Source: Kaistia defluvii
GTDB lineage: Bacteria; Pseudomonadota; Alphaproteobacteria; Rhizobiales; Kaistiaceae
NCBI RefSeq assembly: GCF_040548815.1
Contig: NZ_JBEPSM010000002.1
Span: forward strand, 1-64,000
Length of the DNA: 64,000 bases
Direction of reading: 5' to 3'
Below the pieces are notes generated by a model that did not search any database, was not told where the DNA came from, and worked only from the letters and a program-made list of their open reading frames with translations. Shown here piece after piece: positions 45,812-54,155 of the stretch; the first letter of the stretch is position 1, and every line of letters begins with the position of its first letter. The translations under genes and the position numbers were made by a program.

Positions 45812-48514
45812 ATGCCTGACGACAGTCGAGACGCACCGAACCGGCCATCGCCGGAGGCGCTGCTGGAGCGGGCGACGCGCGAGACGCGCGGCCGGCTGAA
45901 GATTTTCCTCGGCGCCGCGCCCGGCGTCGGCAAGACCTACGAGATGCTGATGTCCGGCCGGGCCCGCAAGGCGGACGGCGTCGATGTCGTCATCGGCGTG
46001 GTCGAGACGCATGGCCGGGCCGAGACGGAGGCGCTGGTCGAGGGCTTCGAGGTCGTTCCGCGAAAGACGGTCGATTATCGCGGCCGCGTGCTCGAAGAGA
46101 TGGACCTCGACGCCATCCTGGCGCGCCGGCCGGCGCTGGTACTGGTCGACGAGCTCGCCCACACCAATGCCGAGGGCAGCCGCCACCCCAAGCGCTATCT
46201 CGACGTCGAGGAGATTCTGGCGCGCGGCATCGACGTCTACACCACGCTCAACATCCAGCATGTCGAGAGCCTGAACGACGTCGTCGCCCAGATCACCCGG
46301 ATCCGGGTGCGCGAGACGGTGCCGGATTCGATCATCGACCGCGCCGACGACGTCGAGGTCATCGACCTCACCCCCGACGACCTGATCAAGCGCCTGCATG
46401 AGGGCAAGGTCTATTTCGCCGGCACGGCGAAGCGGGCGATCGAGAACTATTTTTCGCCCGGCAATCTGACGGCGCTGCGCGAACTGGCGCTTCGCCGCAC
46501 GGCGCAGCGGGTCGACGAGCAACTCGTCAGCCACATGCAGGCGCACGCCATCTCCGGCCCCTGGGCGGCGGGCGATCGCGTGCTGGTCTGCATCGACGAG
46601 CAGCCGCGCGGCGTCTCACTGGTGCGCTATGCACGCCGCCAGGCGGACCGGCTGCGGGCGCCCTGGGCGGCGATCTATATCGAGACGGCGCGCTCCGCCG
46701 GCCTGTCGGAAGCCGACAAGGACCGCATCGCCGCGACGCTGCGGCTGGCCGAGCAACTGGGCGGCGAGGCGATCACGCTGCCGGGCCAGGACGTCGCCCG
46801 GGACATCGTCCGCCACGCCCTGGCGAACAATGTCACGCACATCATCGTCGGCAAGCCCGACAAGTCGCGCTGGCGCGAGGCGATCGAAGGCTCGGTGTCG
46901 CATGAGCTGATCCGGCTCGCCGGCGACATCAGCGTTCACGTCATCTCCGGCGACGATCGCGAAGCGCCACCGGCCCGGGGCGTGGCGCTGGCTGCGCCGT
47001 CCCGGTTCCGCCTGCGCCCCTATGTGCTCGGCGTCGGCTATGTCGGCATTGGGCTGGGCTTCGCCATGTTGCTGCTGCATGTGCTCGACGTGCGCAACCT
47101 GGCGCTGGTGTTCCTGATGGCGGTGCTGACCTCGGCGGTGACGGCGGGGCTCTGGCCGGCGCTGTTCACCTCGGCCGTCGCCGCGCTCGCCTTCAACTTC
47201 TTCTTCCTGCCGCCGCTCTACACGCTCAACATCGGCGATCCGGAGAGCGTGATCGCCTTCGTCTTCTTCCTCGGCGTCGCTGTTATCGCCAGCAACCTGA
47301 CCGCCCGCGTGCAGCGCCAGGCGGCAGCGGCGCGCCAGCGGGCCCGCACCACCGAAGGGCTCTATCTCTTCAGCAAGAAGCTGGCCGGCGCCGGCACGCT
47401 CGAAGACGTGCTGTGGGCGACGGTCTACCAGATCGCCTCGATGCTGAAGGTGCGCGTTGTCGTGCTGCTGCCGGAGAGCGGCACGATTGCCGTGCGCGCC
47501 GGCTATCCGCCGGATGACACGCTGGTCGACGCCGACATCGCCGCCGCGCGCTGGGCCTGGGAGCACGATCGCCCGGCCGGGCGGGGCGCCGATACGCTGC
47601 CCGGGGCCCGGCGGCTCTATCTGCCGCTGCGCACCGGCCGAACGGCGGTCGGCGTCGTCGGGCTCGACGATGACGGGCAGGGGCCCTTGCTGACGCCGGA
47701 AGAACAGCGGCTGTTCGACTCGCTCGCCGACCAGGCGGCGCTCGCTATCGAGCGGATTGAACTGGTCGCCGATGTCGATCGCGCTCGGCTCGCGGCCGAG
47801 GCGGACCGGCTGCGCTCCGCGCTGCTGACCTCGATTTCGCACGACTTGAAGACGCCGCTCGCCGCCATCATGGGCGCGGCCGAGGCGCTGCGCGACTATC
47901 CCGACACCATTCCCGAGGCCGACCGGGTCGAGCTGCTTTCGACCGTCATCGACGAGTCCGAGCGGCTGCATCGTTTCATCGCCAATCTGCTTGATATGAC
48001 GCGGATCGAATCCGGCGCGATGGCGCCGAATGCCTCGGCGCAATATGTCGGCGACGTCGTCGGCACCGCGCTGCGCCGGGCGGCCAAGATCCTGTCGCAT
48101 CACGTCGTCGAGGTCGAGATTCCCTCGGACCTGCCGATGGTGCGGCTCGATCCCGTTCTGTTCGAGCAGGTGCTGTTCAACCTGCTCGACAATGCCGCCA
48201 AATACGCGCCGGTGGCCTCGACGGTACGGATCCAGGGCTGGGCCGATGGCGGCTCCGTGCTTCTTCAGGTGATGGACGAGGGGCCGGGCATCCCGCCCGC
48301 CGACCTTGAACGCGTCTTCGATACCTTCTATCGGGTGCGCAAGACCGACCATGTGCTGGCCGGAACGGGGCTGGGGCTTTCGATCTGCCGTGGCTTCGTC
48401 GAGGCGATGGGCGGAACGATAGAGGCCAGCAACCGTACCGACCGCTCGGGCGCGGTCTTCACCATCAAGATGCCGGTCCCGGCCGACGCCGCCACGCTGG
48501 AAGAGCTGCCATGA
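45812..48514 (+). CDS. kdpD: Sensor histidine kinase KdpD
   Basis: A 900-aa sensor. An N-terminal KdpD domain with Walker A GAAPGVGKT (about 34-42) and VLVDELAHTNAEGSRHPKR is followed by a USP domain (about 245-370), four close membrane helices (about 400-500), a GAF-like domain (about 520-650), HisKA with SISHDLKTPL (H677), and HATPase_c (N box NLLDNAAKYAP; G boxes GPGIP and GTGLGLSICRG). ATG 45812 is chosen (45797 also possible). It senses K+ limitation and turgor and phosphorylates KdpE. Confidence 0.95.
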   Translation: MPDDSRDAPNRPSPEALLERATRETRGRLKIFLGAAPGVGKTYEMLMSGRARKADGVDVVIGVVETHGRAETEALVEGFEVVPRKTVDYRGRVLEEMDLDAILARRPALVLVDELAHTNAEGSRHPKRYLDVEEILARGIDVYTTLNIQHVESLNDVVAQITRIRVRETVPDSIIDRADDVEVIDLTPDDLIKRLHEGKVYFAGTAKRAIENYFSPGNLTALRELALRRTAQRVDEQLVSHMQAHAISGPWAAGDRVLVCIDEQPRGVSLVRYARRQADRLRAPWAAIYIETARSAGLSEADKDRIAATLRLAEQLGGEAITLPGQDVARDIVRHALANNVTHIIVGKPDKSRWREAIEGSVSHELIRLAGDISVHVISGDDREAPPARGVALAAPSRFRLRPYVLGVGYVGIGLGFAMLLLHVLDVRNLALVFLMAVLTSAVTAGLWPALFTSAVAALAFNFFFLPPLYTLNIGDPESVIAFVFFLGVAVIASNLTARVQRQAAAARQRARTTEGLYLFSKKLAGAGTLEDVLWATVYQIASMLKVRVVVLLPESGTIAVRAGYPPDDTLVDADIAAARWAWEHDRPAGRGADTLPGARRLYLPLRTGRTAVGVVGLDDDGQGPLLTPEEQRLFDSLADQAALAIERIELVADVDRARLAAEADRLRSALLTSISHDLKTPLAAIMGAAEALRDYPDTIPEADRVELLSTVIDESERLHRFIANLLDMTRIESGAMAPNASAQYVGDVVGTALRRAAKILSHHVVEVEIPSDLPMVRLDPVLFEQVLFNLLDNAAKYAPVASTVRIQGWADGGSVLLQVMDEGPGIPPADLERVFDTFYRVRKTDHVLAGTGLGLSICRGFVEAMGGTIEASNRTDRSGAVFTIKMPVPADAATLEELP

Positions 48515-49203
48515 CCAGTCCGATGGTACGAATCCTGATCGTCGACGACGAACCGCCGATCCGCCGCCTGCTTCGGGTCGGGCTCACATCCGAGGGCTTT
48601 GCCATCGACGAGGCGACCAATGCCCGCACCGCGATCGAGCATGTCGCGGCCGAAAAGCCGGACCTGATCCTGCTCGATCTCGGCCTGCCGGACATGCCTG
48701 GGCATGAGCTGATCGGCCGCTGGCGGACGGAGCTGCCGGATCTCCCGATCGTCGTGCTATCGAGCCGCACCGACGAGGCCGGTATCGTGCGCGCGCTGGA
48801 GCTCGGCGCCGATGACTACATGACCAAGCCCTTCGGCATGAAGGAACTGGTTGCGCGCATTCGCGTTGCCCTCCGCCACAAGTTGCAGCAGCAGGGCGAG
48901 AAGCCGATCTTCCAGACGGGCGAGCTTTCTGTCGATCTCGTCAAGCGGATCGTCAAGGTCGCAGACCGGGAGATCAAGCTGTCGCCGAAGGAATACGACA
49001 TCCTGCGCGTGCTCGTTCAGCACGCCGGCAAGGTGCTGACCCACCAATATCTCCTGAACCAGGTTTGGGGTGGGTCGACAGATGTGCAATACCTGCGCGT
49101 CTATGTGCGCCAGCTCCGCCAGAAGATCGAACGTCAGCCGGACCAGCCCGAATATATCACCACCGAAACGGGTGTCGGTTACCGGTTGCGCGACGTCGAA
49201 TGA
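48511..49203 (+). CDS. kdpE: Response regulator KdpE
   Basis: A 230-aa OmpR-type regulator. The receiver domain has acidic VDDEPP, phospho-Asp in LLDLGLPDMPG and the Lys in TKPFG. The C-terminal winged helix ends in YLRVYVRQLRQKIE and TETGVGYRL. It overlaps kdpD by 4 bp (ATGA). It activates the kdp promoter upstream of 40915. Confidence 0.96.
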   Translation: MTSPMVRILIVDDEPPIRRLLRVGLTSEGFAIDEATNARTAIEHVAAEKPDLILLDLGLPDMPGHELIGRWRTELPDLPIVVLSSRTDEAGIVRALELGADDYMTKPFGMKELVARIRVALRHKLQQQGEKPIFQTGELSVDLVKRIVKVADREIKLSPKEYDILRVLVQHAGKVLTHQYLLNQVWGGSTDVQYLRVYVRQLRQKIERQPDQPEYITTETGVGYRLRDVE

Positions 49204-49266
49204 ACCGAACTGGCACAGGCCGTGCCGTGATCCGAAGCGCCCTTTGGCGCCGATGCGAGTGAGACG

Positions 49267-49719
49267 ATGATCCTTTCCCAATTCATCAAGCCCGAAAGCG
49301 TGATGATTGACCTTCCGGCCCCGTCCAAGACGAAGCTGCTGCGCAGCCTGTCCGACCAGGCCGCGCTGGCGCTGGACCTGCCGGCGGACGACATCTTTCA
49401 GGCGATCCACAATCGCGAGAAGCTGGGCTCCACCGGCGTCGGCGAGGGCATCGCCATTCCGCATGCGCCGGTTCCCGGCCTCGAGACGCCGTTCGGCATG
49501 GTGATCCGGTTGAAGAAGCCGATCGATTTCGAGTCGATCGACGATATCCCGGTCGACATCGTCTGCCTGCTGTTGATGCCGGGCCAGAGCTCCACGACCT
49601 ATCTGAACGTGCTGGCCTCCATGGCGCGCAAGCTGCGCTCGCCCAAGGTGGTCAAGTCGATCCGCCAGGCGGTGCTGACCGAGCAGGTCTATGCCGCGTT
49701 GTGCGACGAGGCGGCCTGA
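49267..49719 (+). CDS. PTS IIA (PtsN/EIIA-Ntr-like) protein
   Basis: A 150-aa EIIA of the fructose/nitrogen type, with the phosphorylated His in GIAIPHAPVPG (H66) and STGVGEG just before it. No EIIB/EIIC is encoded here. In E. coli, dephosphorylated EIIA-Ntr binds KdpD and stimulates kdp expression. Direct linkage, 63 bp after kdpE, suggests a dedicated Kdp modulator, but that is inference. It may instead be part of a separate PTS-Ntr circuit. Confidence 0.87.
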   Translation: MILSQFIKPESVMIDLPAPSKTKLLRSLSDQAALALDLPADDIFQAIHNREKLGSTGVGEGIAIPHAPVPGLETPFGMVIRLKKPIDFESIDDIPVDIVCLLLMPGQSSTTYLNVLASMARKLRSPKVVKSIRQAVLTEQVYAALCDEAA

Positions 49720-49793
49720 CCGCAGGCGGCCCTGGCCGGAACCCCCGCTGCGCCGCTGCGTTGACCCCCGGTTGAAGCAAACGGAGGTGCGTC

Positions 49794-50111
49794 ATGCCCC
49801 GGGGCGACAAATCGAAATACACCGACAAGCAGGAACGCAAGGCCGATCATATCGCCGAAGGCTATGAAGAGCGCGGCGTTCCCGAGAAGGAAGCGGAGCG
49901 CCGCGCCTGGGCCACCGTCAACAAGGACGATGGCGGCGGCAAGAAATCCGGCTCCGGCCGCGGGGCCGACACCGGCCATCCCGCCGCGCATAAGGGCGGC
50001 GAAAAAGGCGGGGCCGCTTCGGCAGCCCGTCCAGCAGCCGATCGATCGGCCGCTGCCAGGAAGGCCGCAGCCACCCGAAAGCGCAATGCGGAGCATCGGG
50101 CGCATGGTTGA
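49794..50111 (+). CDS. Plasmid-stabilisation-like basic protein
   Basis: A 105-aa hydrophilic protein. Its N-terminus MPRGDKSKYTDKQERKADHI and then GVPEKEAERRAWATVNKDDG match a small family commonly annotated as plasmid stabilisation protein in Rhizobiales. The C-terminal half is a low-complexity Ala/Lys/Gly tail. CGGAGGTG precedes ATG 49794. The biological role is not established; many chromosomes carry it. Confidence 0.72.
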   Translation: MPRGDKSKYTDKQERKADHIAEGYEERGVPEKEAERRAWATVNKDDGGGKKSGSGRGADTGHPAAHKGGEKGGAASAARPAADRSAAARKAAATRKRNAEHRAHG

Positions 50112-50157
50112 GCGCACGGTTATCGGTCCCAATTCCCCACGACAGAAAGAGGCAATC

Positions 50158-50310
50158 ATGGACCGGCGAGTAGGACAGTCTACCGAAGAACACGCGACCA
50201 CCACCGAAGCCCGGCAGGCCGTTGCGCCGCATCGACTGCGCTACATGCTGGTGGCCGGCATCGCGGCGGTGGTGCTCGGCTTCCTCGCCGTCTATTTCAT
50301 GATCCAGTAG
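50158..50310 (+). CDS. Small single-pass membrane protein
   Basis: A 50-aa protein from ATG 50158 with AAAGAGG upstream. The polar N-terminus leads to one helix (MLVAGIAAVVLGFLAVYFMI). No family is recognised. It sits between the plasmid-stabilisation-like gene and ku. Confidence 0.6.
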   Translation: MDRRVGQSTEEHATTTEARQAVAPHRLRYMLVAGIAAVVLGFLAVYFMIQ

Positions 50311-50331
50311 CCGCCGAGGTCGGAGAGCATC

Positions 50332-51138
50332 ATGGCGCCGCGTTCGTTCTGGAAAGGCTATTTGAAGCTCTCGCTTGTCACCTGCCCGGTGGCGATGATC
50401 CCGGCTACCACGGACAATGAGAAGGTCCGGTTCCACACGCTGAACCGCGCCACCGGCAACCGCGTCGTCAGCCAGTATGTCGACACGGAAACCGGCGACC
50501 TCGTCGAGGATGACGAGCAGGTCAAGGGCTACCAGCGCGGCGAGCACGAGTACTTGATGCTGGAGGACGACGAGATCGATTCCGTCGCACTGGAAAGCAC
50601 GCGGACGATCGATATCGAGATGTTCGTGCCGGCCGATGACATCGGCTGGATCTGGTACGACAAGCCGCATTACCTCGTGCCCGACGATCCGGTCGGCGAG
50701 GAGGCCTTCTCGGTCATTCGCGACGCGATGGCGGCGACGGGCACGGTCGGCATTTCCCGGCTGGTGCTCTATCGGCGCGAGCGGGCCGTGATGCTGAAAC
50801 CACGCGACAATGGCATCGAGCTCTGGACCCTCCATTACGGCGACGAAATCCGCCAGGAGGACGATTATTTCGAGGCGATCGGCGATGCCAAGGCGGACCC
50901 GAAGCTGATGGAAATGATGCAGACGCTGATCAAGGAGCGCACCAAGCCCTGGTCGCCGGTGATGGTCAGCGATCCCGTGCAGGATCGGCTGCTGGATATC
51001 ATCGCGGCGAAGAAGAAGGGCAAGAAGCCCCCGGCCCGCAAGGAAGCGCCAGCAAGCCACGGCAATGTGGTCAGCATCATGGATGCGCTGCGCAAGAGCA
51101 TCGCTTCCGAGTCCAAGCCAAAGCCGAAGGGGCGCTGA
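50332..51138 (+). CDS. ku: Ku protein, copy 1 (NHEJ)
   Basis: A 268-aa DNA-end-binding protein forming a homodimeric ring. Typical N-terminus MAPRSFWKGYLKLSLVTCPV, then TLNRATGNRV and the core beta-barrel (LVLYRRERAVMLKP). The C-terminal tail has a basic part with VSIMDALRKSI, similar to the VDLMAALRES tail of the second Ku, a likely LigD-contact segment. No ligD lies next to it. A terminator (51154-51189) follows. Confidence 0.95.
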   Translation: MAPRSFWKGYLKLSLVTCPVAMIPATTDNEKVRFHTLNRATGNRVVSQYVDTETGDLVEDDEQVKGYQRGEHEYLMLEDDEIDSVALESTRTIDIEMFVPADDIGWIWYDKPHYLVPDDPVGEEAFSVIRDAMAATGTVGISRLVLYRRERAVMLKPRDNGIELWTLHYGDEIRQEDDYFEAIGDAKADPKLMEMMQTLIKERTKPWSPVMVSDPVQDRLLDIIAAKKKGKKPPARKEAPASHGNVVSIMDALRKSIASESKPKPKGR

Positions 51139-51153
51139 GCCCAAACCGGAATC

Positions 51154-51189
51154 AAAAGGCAGCGCGGAGGGATCCGCGCTGCCTTTTTT
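51154..51189. terminator. Bidirectional terminator
   Basis: AAAAGGCAGCGCGGA, loop, TCCGCGCTGCCTTTTTT. It separates ku from the convergent oxidoreductase gene. Confidence 0.92.
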
Positions 51190-51202
51190 GTGTTCGTCGC
51201 GC

Positions 51203-52246
51203 CTAGACGCCGTCGGCAAGCGTAATGATCTTGCCCGTCGCTGCAGCCTCTTCGATCGCCGTCAGCACGCGCGTCACGCGCAGGCCGTCCTGCGCGTCGG
51301 CGAGCAGCGGCGCGTCATCCGCGACCGAATCGATGAAGCGGGCGATCGCCTCCATGACGAAGCCGCCGATGCGTCCACCTGCCGCCGGCGTCACGCCGAG
51401 CAGGTCATGCGCGCGCCGGCCGGAGCCGGTATATTTGCTGAAGGCGCTGTTCTGCGCCGTGTCGGTCTGGATCGCACCCTTCTCGCCGATGAATTCCATC
51501 CGGAAATCGACGACGCCGGGCATGTCGCGCGGCAGCACCCAGCTGTTTTCCATCTGGGCGATGGCGCCATTGTCGAATTCGAGGATCGAGAGATGCACGT
51601 CGGCGGTGTTGACGCCATTCGACGCAAGATAGCCGCGCCGGACCATCGCCTGCACGCGCTTGACCTCGGCGCCCATGATGAAGCGCAGCGCGTCGAGCGA
51701 ATGGCTGCCCAGGAACCAGAGTGCCGAGGAGCGGCCGGCCCAGGACAGCAGGTCATAGGGCACGAATACGGTGTTCGACAGCTTGGCGGAGGCGTGCAGC
51801 GGCATACCGATCTCGCCGGCAGCGATGGCCTCGCGGGCGGCCACGATGGCCGGGTTCACCCGGTTGTGGAAGTCGACCATCACCTTGACGCCGGCCTTGT
51901 CGGCCGCGGCGGCGATCGCCTCGACCTCGGCCAGCGTGGTCGCCAGCGGCTTCTCGCTCATCACATGCTTGCCGGCCTGGATGGCGGCCAGGACAATGTC
52001 GCCATGGGCGAAATCGGGCGTCGCCACGGTGACGGCGTCGATATCGGGATCGGCCAGCAGCTGGCGGTAATCCGTATAGGTCTTGGCCGCGCCGAACTGC
52101 TTCTGCATGTCGGCGACGCGGGCGGGATCGAGATCGCAGACGGCAGCGAGCTCCGCGCCCTCGATGGCGCTGAGCGTCTTGCAATGGAACGAGCCCCAGA
52201 GGCCCGCTCCCACTACGCCGAAGCGGACTTTGCGCGATGACGTCAT
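51203..52246 (-). CDS. Gfo/Idh/MocA-family oxidoreductase
   Basis: A 347-aa NAD(P)-dependent dehydrogenase. The Rossmann motif is GVVGAGLWGSFH (about residues 9-20), followed by VATPDFAHGD and the conserved EKPLATT (K about 97). The family oxidises inositol, glucose or other polyols and sugars. It is encoded as the last gene of the sugar ABC cluster (7 bp after the permease gene), so it probably acts on the imported compound. Confidence 0.9.
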   Translation of the reverse strand: MTSSRKVRFGVVGAGLWGSFHCKTLSAIEGAELAAVCDLDPARVADMQKQFGAAKTYTDYRQLLADPDIDAVTVATPDFAHGDIVLAAIQAGKHVMSEKPLATTLAEVEAIAAAADKAGVKVMVDFHNRVNPAIVAAREAIAAGEIGMPLHASAKLSNTVFVPYDLLSWAGRSSALWFLGSHSLDALRFIMGAEVKRVQAMVRRGYLASNGVNTADVHLSILEFDNGAIAQMENSWVLPRDMPGVVDFRMEFIGEKGAIQTDTAQNSAFSKYTGSGRRAHDLLGVTPAAGGRIGGFVMEAIARFIDSVADDAPLLADAQDGLRVTRVLTAIEEAAATGKIITLADGV

Positions 52247-52253
52247 TTCCGTT

Positions 52254-53087
52254 TCATCCTTTCACGGAACCAAAGGTCAGGCCTCGGACGACATAGCGGT
52301 CGAGCACGAGGAAGATCAGCATGGGTGGGATCATCGCAGCGACGGCCGCCGAGGCGATGAAGCCCCAGGTGACGCCGGCGGTGCCAAAATATTGCAGCGT
52401 GCCGACCGGCAGCGTCGTCGTGCTGCGGTTGGCGAGCACCAGCGGGAAGGCCGCGTTGTTCCACGAGAACACGAAGGCGAACATCGAGGTGACGATCAGG
52501 CCCGGCATCACCATCGGCAGGATGAACTTGAGCAGGATCGTCGTCGTGCCGGCGCCGTCGATGCGCGCGGCCTCCTCGATCTCGATCGGCACCTCATCGA
52601 TGAAACTCCGCATCAGCCAGACCGAGAACGGGATGGTCAGGGTCTGCGAGATCAGGATCATCGAGAAATAGGTGCCCTTGACGCCCGCGAGGCTCGCCAG
52701 GATCGAGTAGGGGATCAGGAAGGCGACGGGCGGCGCCATCAGCAGGCCGAGATACCAAAGCATGATGTGCTTGCGGCCGCGGATCTTGTAGCGCGACAGC
52801 GCATAGGCGGCCGGAAACGAGAACGGCAGGTTCAGCGCGACCGCGCCCACGGCGACGATCAGGCTGTTCATCAGCTGCGGCGCGTTGTTGCCGGGGTTGA
52901 AGAAGGTGTACCGGATCGATTCCCAGTTGGGCGTGAACGACAGCACCGGCGGCATGGCGAAATAGGTTTCCGCCGGCCGGATGGCGAGCAGCACGAACCA
53001 CAGGATCGGGCCGATGAAGATCAGCAGCAGCAGCCCCATGGCTGCATAGCCGAGCAGCCGGCCGGCGACGCTTTCCGAGCCTTCCAT
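52254..53087 (-). CDS. Sugar ABC permease (MalG type)
   Basis: A 277-aa inner-membrane permease with six helices. The CUT1 EAA loop appears as PIEIEEAARIDGAGTTTILL (about 187-206), and VVRGLTFGSVKG is the typical C-terminus. It pairs with the MalF-type permease encoded just upstream (1-bp gap). Confidence 0.92.
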   Translation of the reverse strand: MEGSESVAGRLLGYAAMGLLLLIFIGPILWFVLLAIRPAETYFAMPPVLSFTPNWESIRYTFFNPGNNAPQLMNSLIVAVGAVALNLPFSFPAAYALSRYKIRGRKHIMLWYLGLLMAPPVAFLIPYSILASLAGVKGTYFSMILISQTLTIPFSVWLMRSFIDEVPIEIEEAARIDGAGTTTILLKFILPMVMPGLIVTSMFAFVFSWNNAAFPLVLANRSTTTLPVGTLQYFGTAGVTWGFIASAAVAAMIPPMLIFLVLDRYVVRGLTFGSVKG

Positions 53088-53088
53088 A

Positions 53089-54003
53089 TCAATCCCAATC
53101 CTTGAACGCGAAGAAGACGAAGAGGCCGATGATCGCGTTGACGACGATGACCATCATCCACGTCATGGCGCTGGAGAGGCCGATGTTGAAATCGACCATG
53201 CCGGCTTGATAGAGGCTGTAGCCAAGCGTCCGGCTCGACGTTCCCGGCCCGCCCTTGGTGAGCACCACGACCAGGTCGAACGTATTGAAGATCTGCATGA
53301 AGCGCAGCATCACCACGATCATCGCGGTCTTGCGGATCAGCGGAAGCTTGATGTGCAGCAGTTGCTTCCAGGGCGTGATGCCATCGATCTTCGCCGCCTC
53401 GACGATCTCGCCGGGCACGGCGAGCAGGGCGGCGTAGAGCACGATGGCGAAGAACGGCGTCCACTGCCAGATATCGGCAAACAGCACCGCCCAGAGCGCG
53501 GTCGAAGGCGAGCCTAGCAGGCCGGCGGCGGGCAGGGGGATGCCGGCCGAGGTGAGCAGCCAGGGGATCAGACCGCCATTGGGGTCGTACATGTAGCGGA
53601 ACAGGAAGCCGACGACGATCGGCGCGATGGTCGTCGGCATGATCAGCAGCACGCGAGTGAGCTTGATGCCGCGCAGCTTGCGCAGGAGCAGGAGCGCGAT
53701 GGCGAGACCGAGCGTGAATTCCACCGCCGTGCCGACGACGGTCATCATCAGCGTCGTCTTCAGCGAGTCGAGGAACATGCCGTTCGACAACGCCATCTTG
53801 TAATTGTCGAAGCCGATGAAGCCCATCGGCGAGGGGCCCATCTGCAGGTTCCAGAAATAGAAGCTGTTCTTGAGCGCGAACAGCAGCGGGAAGGCGATCA
53901 GCGCCACCAGCAGTAGAATGGACGGGCTGATCAGCAGCCACGGGGTGTAATCGGGCAAGCGCCGTCGCGCCCGCGGCGGCGTGGCGATGGATACTGCGGA
54001 CAT
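53089..54003 (-). CDS. Sugar ABC permease (MalF/UgpA type)
   Basis: A 304-aa inner-membrane permease. The long basic N-terminus and first helix (YTPWLLISPSILLLVALIAF) and the EAA loop (PGEIVEAAKIDGITPWKQL, about 224-242) are typical. It lies downstream of the binding protein, separated by a strong hairpin (54023-54060). No ATPase gene is linked. Confidence 0.92.
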   Translation of the reverse strand: MSAVSIATPPRARRRLPDYTPWLLISPSILLLVALIAFPLLFALKNSFYFWNLQMGPSPMGFIGFDNYKMALSNGMFLDSLKTTLMMTVVGTAVEFTLGLAIALLLLRKLRGIKLTRVLLIMPTTIAPIVVGFLFRYMYDPNGGLIPWLLTSAGIPLPAAGLLGSPSTALWAVLFADIWQWTPFFAIVLYAALLAVPGEIVEAAKIDGITPWKQLLHIKLPLIRKTAMIVVMLRFMQIFNTFDLVVVLTKGGPGTSSRTLGYSLYQAGMVDFNIGLSSAMTWMMVIVVNAIIGLFVFFAFKDWD

Positions 54004-54022
54004 GGACGCTCCAATGGAAAAG

Positions 54023-54060
54023 AGAGCGGACGGGGCCGGGAGGGTAGCCCCGTCCGCTCT
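54023..54060 (-). terminator. 14-bp hairpin between the binding-protein and permease genes
   Basis: AGAGCGGACGGGGC (54023-54036) pairs perfectly with GCCCCGTCCGCTCT (54047-54060). In the minus direction it is followed by CTTTTCC. As with malE-malF it may stabilise the binding-protein mRNA or act as a partial terminator that lowers permease expression. Confidence 0.75.
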
Positions 54061-54155
54061 TGGTCAAGCAAAGATCTTGGGCTCTTTGCTCTCAGGTAGA
54101 GGGTCTGCTTGAAGCCGGAACCGCCTGGCAGGGAGGTTCCGGCCGGCCGCCAGAC

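Noticed and set aside
46616..48352. 578-codon open frame antisense to kdpD
   Set aside because: No motif, and fully overlaps a conserved sensor kinase.
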